Shown piece by piece: positions 1-8,904 of a stretch of DNA of 64,000 nt; position 1 is the first letter of the stretch, and the number at the start of each line of letters is the position of its first letter. The stretch is from Paraburkholderia bannensis NBRC 103871. Lineage in GTDB: Bacteria > Pseudomonadota > Gammaproteobacteria > Burkholderiales > Burkholderiaceae. Both the position numbers and the translations under genes were made by a program. The stretch is from assembly GCF_000685015.1 (NCBI RefSeq), contig NZ_BAYA01000006.1, positions 186,001 to 250,000 of the forward strand, written 5' to 3'. The notes under the pieces are model-generated. The model saw only the letters and a program-made list of their open reading frames with translations, was not told where the DNA came from and made no database searches.

Positions 1-1
1 C

Positions 2-874
2 GAAAACGAGAGCATCTTCATGCTGCGCGAGGCCGTCGCGGAGGCGGAGAATCCGGTCATGCTCTATTCGGCCGGCAAGGACAGCAGTGTGATGCTGCAT
101 CTCGCCCGCAAAGCGTTCTACCCAGCACCGCCGCCATTTCCGCTTCTGCACGTGGATACGCAATGGAAGTTCCAATCCATGTATCAATTCCGTGACAGCG
201 TTGCGCAGACCACGGGAATGCGACTGCTCACGCATGTCAATCCTGAAGCGAGAGCGAGGAACATCAACCCGTTCGATCACGGCACGGCCCATTACATCGA
301 CATCACGAAAACCGAGGGCCTGAAACAGGCACTCGAGCAGAACCATTTCGACGTCGTGTTCTGTGGCGCACGGCGCGATGAGGAAAGATCGCGCGCGAAA
401 GAACGCGTGTTTTCGTTGCGCTCGGAGACGCATCGGTGGGATCCAAAGAATCAGCGCCCTGAATTCTGGAGTCTCTACAACACCCGCAAGAATCGAGGCG
501 AAAGCATTCGGGTTTTTCCATTGTCGAACTGGAGCGAGCTCGACATCTGGCAGTACATCCGCGAAGAAAGCATTCCGGTCGTACAGCTTTATTTTGCGAA
601 GCCACGGCCGGTTGTGATACGCGACGGCATGATCATGATGGTCGACGACGAACGCTGTCAGATCCTGGCCGACGACGAAATCCAGATTCGCAACATCCGC
701 TTTCGCACGCTCGGGTGCTATCCACTAACGGGGGCAATCGAATCCGACGCCGCCACCGTCGACGACGTCCTGCTTGAGCTAGTCAACGCAAGGCAATCCG
801 AACATCAAGGCCGCGAGATCGACGGGGAAAAGACGGGCAGTATGGAAAGAAAAAAGCAGCAAGGGTATTTTTGA
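2..874 (+). CDS. cysD: Sulfate adenylyltransferase subunit 2 (CysD), 5' end outside window
   Basis: Small catalytic subunit of ATP sulfurylase, which with CysN makes adenosine 5'-phosphosulfate (APS) from sulfate and ATP in the cytosol. The reading frame is open to the left edge (ENESIF precedes the first in-window ATG at 20), and known CysD proteins have a further N-terminal stretch, so the true start lies upstream. Visible are the PP-loop SAGKDSS (usually SIGKDSS), the family block [19 protein letters not shown], and the C-terminal [13 protein letters not shown] and KKQQGYF. The stop overlaps the start of cysNC by one base (TGATG), indicating translational coupling. Its position beside a sugar locus with a sulfotransferase suggests a role in PAPS supply for glycan sulfation, as with NodP/NodQ, although assimilatory use is equally possible. 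Confidence 0.95.
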   Translation, partial: ENESIFMLREAVAEAENPVMLYSAGKDSSVMLHLARKAFYPAPPPFPLLHVDTQWKFQSMYQFRDSVAQTTGMRLLTHVNPEARARNINPFDHGTAHYIDITKTEGLKQALEQNHFDVVFCGARRDEERSRAKERVFSLRSETHRWDPKNQRPEFWSLYNTRKNRGESIRVFPLSNWSELDIWQYIREESIPVVQLYFAKPRPVVIRDGMIMMVDDERCQILADDEIQIRNIRFRTLGCYPLTGAIESDAATVDDVLLELVNARQSEHQGREIDGEKTGSMERKKQQGYF

Positions 875-2793
875 TGGCTCGCCAACGCAAAATCGGCACT
901 ACGCCGCTTCGCCCCCTCAGAGCGAGCGAACCCACGACTGACATTCAGACGTGGCTCGACGAGCAGCCACAGTTGGACACGCTGCGCTTCATGACCTGCG
1001 GCAGCATGGGAGACGGCAAGAGCACGCTCATCGGACGGCTGCTATGGGATGCGCAACAGCTTTTCGACGACCAGCTGGCAAGCCTTGAAACTGAATCTGC
1101 GATGCGCGCGAGCCCGAGTGACGCCATCGACTTTACGCTTCTCGTGGATGGCCTCTCGGCCGAACGCGAACAGGGCATGACGATCGACGTCGCCTATCGC
1201 TTTTTCGCTACCCGGCACCGCAGGTTCATCGTTGCCGACACGCCAGGGCACGAGAAGTACACCCGCAACATGGCGACCGCGGCCTCAACGGCCGACGTCG
1301 CCATCGTGCTCGTGGATGCGCGCCACGGCGTCCAGACGCAAACGCGCAGGCATGTATTGCTCGCTTCGCTGCTCGGCGTGCGCCGTATGGTGCTGGCCGT
1401 CAACAAAATGGATCTGGTGGGTTTCGAGCGCAGCCGGTTTGAAGCCGTGGAACAGGATTTCCGGCAGATCGCGCAGTCGCTGCGGATTGAGGAAGTCGCC
1501 TGCATACCGCTAGCAGCACTGCACGGCGACAACGTTGCGACGCGTTCGACCCGCATGCGCTGGTATAGCGGGCCGACACTGCTCGGTTGCCTGGAGACCC
1601 TGGACACCGCACCGCCATGCGAAGCTGCGTTCGCCTTCCCGGTTCAGTGGATCAATCGCGCCACCGCGGATGCTCGCGGCATGGCCGGCACGGTCGCGTC
1701 GGGCGTTGTGCGACGTGGCGACGAAGTCCGCATCGCCGCGTCGGGGCAGTGCGCGAAGGTCGCTGCAATCGTGACATTCAACGGCGATGCACAGGAGGCT
1801 CGCACGGGCGATGCAATTACGCTGGTTCTGGATCGCGCGACTGACGTTTCGCGCGGCGATGTCCTATCGCTTGCGTCGGAACCTGTCGAGCTTGGCGACC
1901 ACTTCAAGGCGACCATCATCTGGATGCATGAGGAGCCGGGACTGACAGGCCGCAATTACGAGATGAAATTGGCAAGTCAATGGCAAAGCGCATCCATTAC
2001 GACGATCAAACATCGCATCAACGTCGATACGCAAGCCGCCGAATCGGCCCGCGAAATCGCATTGAATGAAGTCGCTGTCGTCAACATCGCCACAGGCAAA
2101 CCTGTTGCGTTCGCACCTTATGGATCATCGCGGACGCTGGGCAGTTTTCTTCTCGTCGATAGCTTCACGAAGAACACCGTTGCGGTCGGCATGATTCAAT
2201 TTAGCCTGCGCCGCTCGCAGAATGTTCATCGGCAGCCGCTCAGCATTACGCGCGAAGACCGCGAACGAATGAACGGCTATGCCGGCAAAGTCATCTGGTT
2301 CACCGGTCTGTCCGGGTCAGGCAAGTCTACGATTGCGAATGCGGTTGAACAGGAGCTGTTCGCAGCAGGCCGGCGGACATACATTCTCGACGGCGACAAT
2401 ATCCGTCAGGGGCTCAACAAGAATCTCGGCTTCGACGACGCCGATCGCGTAGAGAACATTCGCCGCATCGCCGAGGTCGCAAAACTGATGCTGGATGCCG
2501 GCTTGACCGTGCTCACTGCATTCATTTCCCCTTTCCGTCGTGAGCGCGCCATGGCGCGTGAGCTGATTGGCGCAGATCGATTCGTGGAAGTCCACGTAAG
2601 CACGCCGCTAGACGTCTGTGAACAGCGCGACCCCAAGGGTCTCTACAAAAAGTCACGCAGCGGACAGTTGCCGAATCTCACAGGAATCGGCAGCGCATAC
2701 GAAGCTCCCGAGCAAGCCGATCTGGTTCTCAATGCGGACGGCATCTCCGTGGATGAATGCGTGGAGCGAGTCCTTCGTGCATTGGAGCGTTGA
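874..2793 (+). CDS. cysNC: Bifunctional sulfate adenylyltransferase subunit 1 / APS kinase (CysN-CysC fusion, NodQ type)
   Basis: A 639-residue fusion of the GTPase subunit of ATP sulfurylase with APS kinase, producing PAPS. I chose ATG 874 over TTG 871 because it couples to the cysD stop. GTPase motifs are G1 at residues 43-50 (GSMGDGKS), G3 DTPGHEKY and G4 NKMD, followed by EF-Tu-like beta-barrel domains. The kinase domain begins near residue 468 with the P-loop GLSGSGKS (478-485), then DGDNIRQGLN, the serine motif FISPF and KGLYKK. In the CysN G1 motif I know (GSVDDGKS), the first Asp is Gly here, a substitution worth noting. With cysD it forms an NodPQ-like unit upstream of a GT4 gene and galE. 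The assignment of both domains is secure; the destination of the PAPS is inference. Confidence 0.95.
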   Translation: MARQRKIGTTPLRPLRASEPTTDIQTWLDEQPQLDTLRFMTCGSMGDGKSTLIGRLLWDAQQLFDDQLASLETESAMRASPSDAIDFTLLVDGLSAEREQGMTIDVAYRFFATRHRRFIVADTPGHEKYTRNMATAASTADVAIVLVDARHGVQTQTRRHVLLASLLGVRRMVLAVNKMDLVGFERSRFEAVEQDFRQIAQSLRIEEVACIPLAALHGDNVATRSTRMRWYSGPTLLGCLETLDTAPPCEAAFAFPVQWINRATADARGMAGTVASGVVRRGDEVRIAASGQCAKVAAIVTFNGDAQEARTGDAITLVLDRATDVSRGDVLSLASEPVELGDHFKATIIWMHEEPGLTGRNYEMKLASQWQSASITTIKHRINVDTQAAESAREIALNEVAVVNIATGKPVAFAPYGSSRTLGSFLLVDSFTKNTVAVGMIQFSLRRSQNVHRQPLSITREDRERMNGYAGKVIWFTGLSGSGKSTIANAVEQELFAAGRRTYILDGDNIRQGLNKNLGFDDADRVENIRRIAEVAKLMLDAGLTVLTAFISPFRRERAMARELIGADRFVEVHVSTPLDVCEQRDPKGLYKKSRSGQLPNLTGIGSAYEAPEQADLVLNADGISVDECVERVLRALER

Positions 2794-2946
2794 AGAAGAC
2801 TCCACGATCGAGCGACGATAGCGGGACGTTTCGGCCTGCCGCCCAGCGTCCACTGTCGCTCGCGGGCGGTAGGCTCCTTTCCCGGTAAACTATGAGCGGT
2901 TCGGGCACGCCCGCCCCTTTCAGCAACATTTCTCTATCTAGCCCCC

Positions 2947-4125
2947 TTGCAAGCCAACGCAAAACCGACGGCCACCACGGCTCGCATCCCAGCGGACTCA
3001 CGACGTCTCCACGTCGCCCTCGTCTGCAACACCGCGTGGGCGATCTACACCTATCGACGCGGACTGTTGCGCGCACTGACGCAAAGCGGCGCACGGGTGA
3101 GCATCATCGCGCCGCGTGATCGCACCTTCGAGCCGCTCGCGCAGATGGGTTGCGAGTGCATCGACCTGCCGGTCGCCTCGAAAGGCACCAATCCGCTGCA
3201 CGATCTGCGCACGCTCCTCGCGCTCTTCAAGCACTATCGCGCGCTCAAACCCGACGTCGTCTTCCACTACACGATCAAGCCGAATATCTACGGCTCGGTC
3301 GCGGCCTGGCTCGCACGCGTGCCATCGCTGGCGGTCACGACGGGCCTGGGCTATGTGTTCATCCAGAAGAGCCGCGCCGCTCAGGTCGCCAAGCGGCTTT
3401 ATCGTTTCGCGTTTCGATTCCCGCGCGAAGTCTGGTTCCTGAATCGCGACGACGAAACCGCCTTCCGCGAAGAGAACCTGCTTGCGCACCCCGAACGCGC
3501 GCGGCTGCTGCACGGAGAAGGCGTCGATCTCGAAGATTTCGCCTTCGCGCCGCTGCCACAGCGCAACGAATTTGCATTCGTGCTGATCGGCCGACTGCTG
3601 TGGGACAAGGGCGTGGGCGAGTACGTCGAAGCCGCGCGTCAGTTGCGCGCGCGCTATCCGCAGGCGCGTTTCAAACTGCTCGGCCCGGTTGGCGTCGACA
3701 ACCCCAGCGCGATCACGCGCGAGGAAGTCGCCGCATGGGAGCGCGAAGGCGTGATCGAGTATCTGGGCGAAACGGCAGACGTGCGCCCCTACATCGCCGA
3801 CGCCGATTGCGTAGTCCTGCCCTCTTATCGCGAAGGCGTGCCGCGCACGCTGATGGAGGCGAGCGCGATGGGCCGCCCGATCGTGGCCACCGATGTGCCG
3901 GGCTGCCGCGAAGTCGTCGCCGATGGCGAAAACGGCTTGCTCTGCGCGGCGCGCGACGCGGCGTCGCTCGCGGCCTCGCTGGCAAGAATGCTCGATATGT
4001 CCCCTTCAGAACGCGAGTCAATGGCCACGCGCGGACGGAAAAAAATCGAGAAAGAATTCGACGAACGGGTTGTGGTACAACGCTACCGGGGCTTGATCCA
4101 GGACATTACCGGATCGACTTTCTAA
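2947..4125 (+). CDS. Glycosyltransferase family 4
   Basis: Predicted cytosolic or peripheral GT-B glycosyltransferase adding a sugar to a lipid-linked glycan. The N-terminal half has LHVALVCNTAW, DVVFHYTIKPNIYGS and TTGLGYVF, typical of the capsule/O-antigen GT4 subgroup. The C-terminal half has FVLIGRLLWDKGVGEY, YIADADCVVLPSYREGVPR and the donor-site stretch EASAMGRPIVATDVPGCREVV. The frame opens with TTG at 2947 and the conserved fold begins about 20 residues later. No in-frame ATG is obvious nearby, so the start is uncertain. It lies 153 bases after cysNC and 31 before galE, on the same strand, which suggests one transcription unit. Donor and acceptor cannot be told from sequence. Confidence 0.85.
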   Translation: MQANAKPTATTARIPADSRRLHVALVCNTAWAIYTYRRGLLRALTQSGARVSIIAPRDRTFEPLAQMGCECIDLPVASKGTNPLHDLRTLLALFKHYRALKPDVVFHYTIKPNIYGSVAAWLARVPSLAVTTGLGYVFIQKSRAAQVAKRLYRFAFRFPREVWFLNRDDETAFREENLLAHPERARLLHGEGVDLEDFAFAPLPQRNEFAFVLIGRLLWDKGVGEYVEAARQLRARYPQARFKLLGPVGVDNPSAITREEVAAWEREGVIEYLGETADVRPYIADADCVVLPSYREGVPRTLMEASAMGRPIVATDVPGCREVVADGENGLLCAARDAASLAASLARMLDMSPSERESMATRGRKKIEKEFDERVVVQRYRGLIQDITGSTF

Positions 4126-4156
4126 CTAGATAAATTGAGAGCACAGGGAATACAGC

Positions 4157-5188
4157 ATGGCAGCGACTCACTCCAAAGGCACGATCCTCGTCACGGGCGG
4201 CGCAGGCTTCATCGGCTCGCACACCTGCGTTGAGCTGCTCAACGGCGGTTACGACGTGGTCGCCGTCGACAATCTCGTCAACAGCCGTGAGGAGTCGCTG
4301 GCGCGCGTCAAGCGCATTACCGGCAAGCCCGTTGCGTTCTATAACGCCGATGTGCGCGACGCCCAGGCGCTCACGCGCATCTTCGAAGCCCACAAGATCA
4401 CGGGCGTGATCCACTTCGCCGCGCTGAAAGCCGTGGGCGAGTCGGTCGCCAAGCCCATCGAGTATTACCGCAACAATCTCGACGGCCTGCTCGTCGTGCT
4501 CGACGTGATGCGTCAGCATGGCGTGAAGCAGTTCGTGTTCAGTTCGTCGGCAACGGTATATGGCGTGCCCGAGCGCTCGCCCATCGACGAAACGTTCCCG
4601 CTTTCCGCGACCAATCCGTACGGCCAGTCCAAGCTGATCGCCGAGCAGGTACTGCGCGACGTGGTGATTTCCGATCCGTCGTGGCGCATCGCCGTGCTGC
4701 GCTACTTCAACCCGGTGGGTGCGCACGAAAGCGGCTTGATCGGCGAAGATCCGGCCGGCATTCCGAACAACCTCATGCCGTACGTCGCGCAGGTCGCGGT
4801 GGGCAAGCTGGAGAAGCTGCGTGTGTTCGGCGGCGATTACCCGACACCGGACGGCACGGGCGTGCGCGACTACATCCATGTGGTCGATCTGGCGCAAGGC
4901 CATCTGAAGGCACTCGATGCACTGGTTGCGCGCGACGAGGGCTTCACGGTGAACCTGGGCACCGGTCGCGGCTATAGCGTGCTGGAAGTGGTGAAGGCGT
5001 TCGAAGCGGCTTCGGGCAAGCCGGTGCCGTATGAGATCGTGGCGCGCCGCCCCGGCGATATCGCCGAGTGCTATGCGAACCCCGCGACGGCGGAAAAGCT
5101 GATTGGCTGGAAGGCGCAGTTTGGTATCGAGCGCATGTGCGTCGACCACTGGCGCTGGCAGGAAAATAATCCGCGTGGGTTTGAGTGA
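4157..5188 (+). CDS. galE: UDP-glucose 4-epimerase (GalE)
   Basis: Short-chain dehydrogenase-fold epimerase interconverting UDP-Glc and UDP-Gal (possibly also the GlcNAc forms). At 343 residues it has the usual GalE length. Visible motifs are the NAD-binding [10 protein letters not shown] near residue 14, [28 protein letters not shown], the catalytic [37 protein letters not shown] and [17 protein letters not shown]. All are strongly GalE-like rather than generic epimerase. It sits between a GT4 gene and the stand-alone APS kinase, supplying galactose-type donors to the locus. Confidence 0.95.
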   Translation: MAATHSKGTILVTGGAGFIGSHTCVELLNGGYDVVAVDNLVNSREESLARVKRITGKPVAFYNADVRDAQALTRIFEAHKITGVIHFAALKAVGESVAKPIEYYRNNLDGLLVVLDVMRQHGVKQFVFSSSATVYGVPERSPIDETFPLSATNPYGQSKLIAEQVLRDVVISDPSWRIAVLRYFNPVGAHESGLIGEDPAGIPNNLMPYVAQVAVGKLEKLRVFGGDYPTPDGTGVRDYIHVVDLAQGHLKALDALVARDEGFTVNLGTGRGYSVLEVVKAFEAASGKPVPYEIVARRPGDIAECYANPATAEKLIGWKAQFGIERMCVDHWRWQENNPRGFE

Positions 5189-5261
5189 CCAGCCCCTACG
5201 CAGTCACTCGGGTCACAAACATTTACACACCTTGAAATTTGTAGCGTTTTATTACGGCGAC

Positions 5262-5289
5262 GTTACAACAACGACATCAACGCTAAAAT
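5262..5289 (+). promoter_or_regulatory. Candidate sigma-70 promoter for the second APS kinase
   Basis: GTTACA at 5262-5267 and TAAAAT at 5284-5289 are separated by 16 bases and lie 25 bases before the ATG at 5315. The 126-base galE-cysC gap is visibly AT-richer than its surroundings, which fits an independent promoter. This is read by eye from consensus similarity only. Confidence 0.35.
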
Positions 5290-5314
5290 TGCTCCATTAA
5301 GGCATTTTTATTTA

Positions 5315-5899
5315 ATGGGGCTCAAAAGCGTGAAAACCGGTACGTCAGGTGTTGTCGTCTGGTTCACAGGCATGTCCGGTGCGGGCAAGTCGACCATTGC
5401 CCGCGCACTTGTCGATCGACTGCAAACGTTTGCTGTGCCCGCAACGATGCTCGATGGCGACGTGTTACGCCTGGGTCTCAATTCCGATCTCGGTTTCAGT
5501 GAAGCCGAACGCACTGAAAATCTACGCCGCGTCGCTCATGTCGCGGCGTTGTTTTGTCAGGAAGGATTTGTCGCCGTCACCGCGACGATATCGCCCGATC
5601 CCGAGCATCGTGCGAATGCGCGCCGCATCGTGGGCGAAAACCGGTTCGTGGAAGTGTTTGTCGATACGCCGCTGGACGTGTGCGAAAAGCGCGATCCGAA
5701 AGGCTTGTACAAGCGCGCGCGTCGAGGTGAAATCCCGCAATTCACGGGCATTGGCTCGCCTTATCACTCGCCGCAACGCCCCGATATCACCTTGTACACG
5801 CAACGTGCGTCTGTCGACAGTTGCGTCGACGGCATCATCGAATACCTCGCGCGCGTCCATCACATGAGCGCTAGCCACGACGACCAGAGAGTCGCCTGA
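5315..5899 (+). CDS. cysC: Adenylylsulfate kinase (CysC), stand-alone second copy
   Basis: Phosphorylates APS to PAPS, the sulfate donor for sulfotransferases. The 194-residue protein has the P-loop GMSGAGKS at residues 19-26, then DGDVLRLGLN, the serine-phosphate region ATISPD, DTPLDVCEKRDPKGLYKRAR and FTGIGSPY. It is a full-length paralogue of the kinase domain at the C terminus of cysNC (2281-2793), so the locus encodes two APS kinases. A downstream sulfotransferase gene (21127-21942) gives a plausible consumer. It converges on the wbpM-like gene. Confidence 0.93.
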   Translation: MGLKSVKTGTSGVVVWFTGMSGAGKSTIARALVDRLQTFAVPATMLDGDVLRLGLNSDLGFSEAERTENLRRVAHVAALFCQEGFVAVTATISPDPEHRANARRIVGENRFVEVFVDTPLDVCEKRDPKGLYKRARRGEIPQFTGIGSPYHSPQRPDITLYTQRASVDSCVDGIIEYLARVHHMSASHDDQRVA

Positions 5900-5950
5900 G
5901 CAACGGCTATCCCACTCTCCCGCCTCTCCCAATCTACAAGACAGGCCACG

Positions 5951-5981
5951 AGGGCCACGCATGCCAGGCATGCGCTGCCCT
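5951..5981. terminator. Inverted repeat between convergent genes
   Basis: A 7-bp perfect stem CGCATGC / GCATGCG (5958-5964 and 5968-5974) with a 3-base loop is extended, after a 2x2 internal loop, by AGGGC / GCCCT (5951-5955, 5977-5981). It lies between the stops of cysC (+) and the wbpM-like gene (-). There is no T-run on either side, so intrinsic termination is not proven; it may block read-through or stabilise 3' ends. Confidence 0.4.
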
Positions 5982-5990
5982 CGCATCGAT

Positions 5991-7874
5991 TCAGCTCACT
6001 GCGCGGATCGAGCCGCCGCTGACGGCTTGCAGCGTCGGCTTGACTGCCGGCTGATACTCCGGCACCCAACGTCGCAGGTCGCGGCGCACTTCGTCGTCGC
6101 TGGGTACGCGATGTTGCATGAGCCACGGCAACAACTCGTCGAGAAGGTTGTCCGGCACCTCGCGTGCCCGTGCGATGCGTAGCTTCGGGTGCGGCGTGCG
6201 CGTCGTGGTTTCATCGTCGGCGAGGAGCTCTTCGTACAGCTTTTCGCCCGGCCGCAAACCCGTAAATACCACGCGAATCTGCTCTTCCGAGAAGCCATAC
6301 AAGCGGATCAAATCGCGCGCAAGATCGACGATCTTGACCGGCTTGCCCATGTCGAGAATGAAAATCTCCCCGCCATGCCCCATGCTCGATGCCTGCAGCA
6401 CGAGCTGCGAGGCTTCCGGAATCGTCATGAAGAAGCGTGTAATTTCCGGGTGCGTGACCGTGACAGGGCCGCCCTTCGCAATCTGTTGCTGAAACTTGGG
6501 AATGACGCTCCCCGCGCTGCCCAGCACATTGCCAAAACGCACCGTCTCAAACTGCGTACGCTCGCTGGCCTGCTGGAGTGCCTGGCAAGCCATTTCGGCC
6601 AGGCGCTTGCTCGCGCCCATCACGTTCGTGGGGTTGACTGCCTTGTCGGTCGAGATCAGCACGAAATGGCGCACCTGATGCTTGATCGCCGCGCGCGCGA
6701 CCCGGTAGGTTCCGAGCACGTTATTGCGAATCGCCTGCCAGGCGTTGAGCTCCTCCATCAGTGGCACATGCTTGTAGGCCGCCGCATGGAACACGATGTG
6801 CGGCGTGTAGCGCGCCATCACCTGATCGAGCAGCAATGCGTCCTTTGCATCGCCAATGATCGGCACAACCGATAACTCTGGAAAACGCTCGCGAATCTCT
6901 TCCGTGAGCCGGTACATCGAAAATTCGGACAAGTCCAGCGCAACGAGTTGTGCGGGAGCAAAACGCAAAATCTGCCGGCAGAGCTCAGACCCGATCGAGC
7001 CGCCCGCACCGGTCACCATGACGACGCGGCCGCTGAGCAGCGCTTCAACGTGCGGCGTGTCGATCTTCACCGCCTCACGTCCCAACAAATCTTCGAGATC
7101 GATATTGCGAATCTGGGACAAAAAACCTTGTCCCGGCGTGAGTTCCGTCAAAGACGGCAACAGCAATGCCTTGACGCCGGCGCGCACGCATTGCGTGGCA
7201 GCGCGGCGCTGCACTTCGGTCGACGCCGACGGAATGGCAATGATGGCGAACTCACAACGCAACGTGCTTGCCCAGTGCTCGATATCGCCGATGGCGCCCA
7301 GCACCTTGTAGCCATAGATCTCACGGCCCTGTTTTGCGGGATCATCGTCGAGGAGGCCAACGAGTCGCCATTCGGCCGAACGCGAGAGCTCGCGCGCGAG
7401 ACTCGCCCCAGCGCCCCCTGCACCGACGACGATAACCGGCTTGCCTTGCGCAACAAGGCCGCCATACAGATAGAACTCCTTGGTCGCACGATAGAGCGCA
7501 CGTGCGCCGCCCATCACGAAAAACAGCAGAAGCGGCGAGACGATCAGAACGGAGCGCGGAATGATCGGCGCGGGCTGCAACATGACCGATATGATCATCA
7601 CGAACAACGCCGCCGACAGGATCGACTTCGAAATACGCATCAGATCCGGCAGGCTCGCGAACACCCACATCCCACGATACAGGCCGAAGATACGGAACAT
7701 TGCTGCGTAAACCGGCAACACCCAGATCAAGGTATGGACGGCGCCGCGCCAGAACTCCGCAGGCACGGCTGCGTTAAAGCGCAAGAGATACGCTACAAGC
7801 CAGGCGGCCGCTACTGCTCCGACATCGAACAGAAAGGCGCTGAAAGAGAGCCATGAGGCTTTATTGCGAAGCAT
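5991..7874 (-). CDS. Membrane nucleotide-sugar 4,6-dehydratase, WbpM/WbiI/CapD family
   Basis: Predicted inner-membrane UDP-HexNAc 4,6-dehydratase giving the 4-keto-6-deoxy sugar needed for UDP-QuiNAc or UDP-FucNAc. With start ATG 7874 it is about 627 residues. A further ATG at 7928 would overlap the upstream gene by 68 bases, and the family normally begins at the MLRNKASW segment, so I prefer 7874. Four N-terminal membrane segments precede a first nucleotide-binding region (IVVGAGGAGASLAREL) and the catalytic SDR domain with VTGAGGSIGSELCRQI, STDKAVNPTNVMGASKR and LRPGEKLYEELL. The catalytic position usually occupied by Tyr is Met (VMGASK), as is normal for WbpM-type enzymes. It is the last gene of the - strand operon, overlapping the WbpL-like gene by 14 bases. 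Confidence 0.9.
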   Translation of the reverse strand: MLRNKASWLSFSAFLFDVGAVAAAWLVAYLLRFNAAVPAEFWRGAVHTLIWVLPVYAAMFRIFGLYRGMWVFASLPDLMRISKSILSAALFVMIISVMLQPAPIIPRSVLIVSPLLLFFVMGGARALYRATKEFYLYGGLVAQGKPVIVVGAGGAGASLARELSRSAEWRLVGLLDDDPAKQGREIYGYKVLGAIGDIEHWASTLRCEFAIIAIPSASTEVQRRAATQCVRAGVKALLLPSLTELTPGQGFLSQIRNIDLEDLLGREAVKIDTPHVEALLSGRVVMVTGAGGSIGSELCRQILRFAPAQLVALDLSEFSMYRLTEEIRERFPELSVVPIIGDAKDALLLDQVMARYTPHIVFHAAAYKHVPLMEELNAWQAIRNNVLGTYRVARAAIKHQVRHFVLISTDKAVNPTNVMGASKRLAEMACQALQQASERTQFETVRFGNVLGSAGSVIPKFQQQIAKGGPVTVTHPEITRFFMTIPEASQLVLQASSMGHGGEIFILDMGKPVKIVDLARDLIRLYGFSEEQIRVVFTGLRPGEKLYEELLADDETTTRTPHPKLRIARAREVPDNLLDELLPWLMQHRVPSDDEVRRDLRRWVPEYQPAVKPTLQAVSGGSIRAVS

Positions 7875-8904
7875 CAGCGTCGACCTCAGATTGTCTGGTA
7901 AGGAACTGAAAGTTACGCCAGCGCGCATCGACCACCGCGCCCAACAGAGCTAGAACGACAGCCCAACCCGCCACGATTCCCCACTGCAAGGCCGGGGAAC
8001 TCTCCAAAGCCAGAAGAGCAATTATTATGCCGATGAACATCACAACATACCACTTCACTGCCATTGCGGCGTGACTCTCCCCGAGGCGAACCATGCGTTG
8101 ATAATAATGCTCGCGATGGGCCTGCCAAAATTTTTCCCCTCGCGCGAGCCGCCGTATTAAGGTCACCGATGCATCGCCGATAAAGGGCGAGAAAACCAGC
8201 GCCGGAAACCAGACAGGCCAGGCGCCCTGGCGCCAGCCCCAATAGCCAAGCGCGCCAGCCAAAAAACCCAACGGTATCGAACCTGCATCACCGAGGAAAA
8301 TCTTCGCGGGGTGAAAGTTCAACATCAGAAAACCCAGCGCCGCGCCAGCGACTGCGACACTCGCCCAGCTCAGCGCGATGACCGGATGCGGGCCGGCGAG
8401 TGCTGCGATGGCGTAACCGCCGAAGCCAAAGAGCGCCATTCCGCCCGCGAGGCCATCTGCGCCGTCCATGAAATTGTAGAGATTGACCAGCCATAGCATC
8501 AGGAACGCGATGATCGCGGCGCACCACCAGGGAATCGGGGCGGGATAGATCACAATGACCATCAAGACCGCAAGAAAGTGGGCGGCGAAGCGCACACGCG
8601 CTGGCAGCCCGCGACGGTCGTCTATTTGCGAGACCGCTGCGAGAAAGACCGCGCCGAGCGCGATCAGCCACAGCGAGGGCGCCATGAGCAGCGTCGCCAC
8701 GACAAGCACAGGGACGAGGCCCCACCCTCCCACACGCGGCGTCGGCCGAACGTGCAGGGAGCGCTCGTTGGGAATGTCGGTGGCAAGCTTCCAGGCCAAC
8801 CCGCTCTTGAGCAGGAACGCAAGAATGACCACACAGAGCGTGGCGCAGACGAGGCAGATCGCGCCCAGCGTCAGCAGCAACGAATTCGATGCATGTGCTA
8901 TCAA
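7861..8904 (-). CDS. Undecaprenyl-phosphate glycosyl-1-phosphate transferase, WecA/WbpL/WbiH family
   Basis: Polytopic inner-membrane enzyme that starts glycan synthesis by moving a HexNAc-1-phosphate onto undecaprenyl phosphate. At 347 residues with about ten hydrophobic segments it has family length. Visible motifs are DIPNERSLHVRPTPRVGG in the first cytosolic loop, NLYNFMDGADGLAGG with the conserved Asp cluster, and FLGDAGSIPLGFLAG. The DGADGL form and the adjacent WbpV-like and WbpM-like genes favour a WbpL-type enzyme using a 6-deoxy-HexNAc over a plain GlcNAc transferase. Its start overlaps the upstream gene by four bases (ATGA). Confidence 0.92.
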   Translation of the reverse strand: MIAHASNSLLLTLGAICLVCATLCVVILAFLLKSGLAWKLATDIPNERSLHVRPTPRVGGWGLVPVLVVATLLMAPSLWLIALGAVFLAAVSQIDDRRGLPARVRFAAHFLAVLMVIVIYPAPIPWWCAAIIAFLMLWLVNLYNFMDGADGLAGGMALFGFGGYAIAALAGPHPVIALSWASVAVAGAALGFLMLNFHPAKIFLGDAGSIPLGFLAGALGYWGWRQGAWPVWFPALVFSPFIGDASVTLIRRLARGEKFWQAHREHYYQRMVRLGESHAAMAVKWYVVMFIGIIIALLALESSPALQWGIVAGWAVVLALLGAVVDARWRNFQFLTRQSEVDADASQ

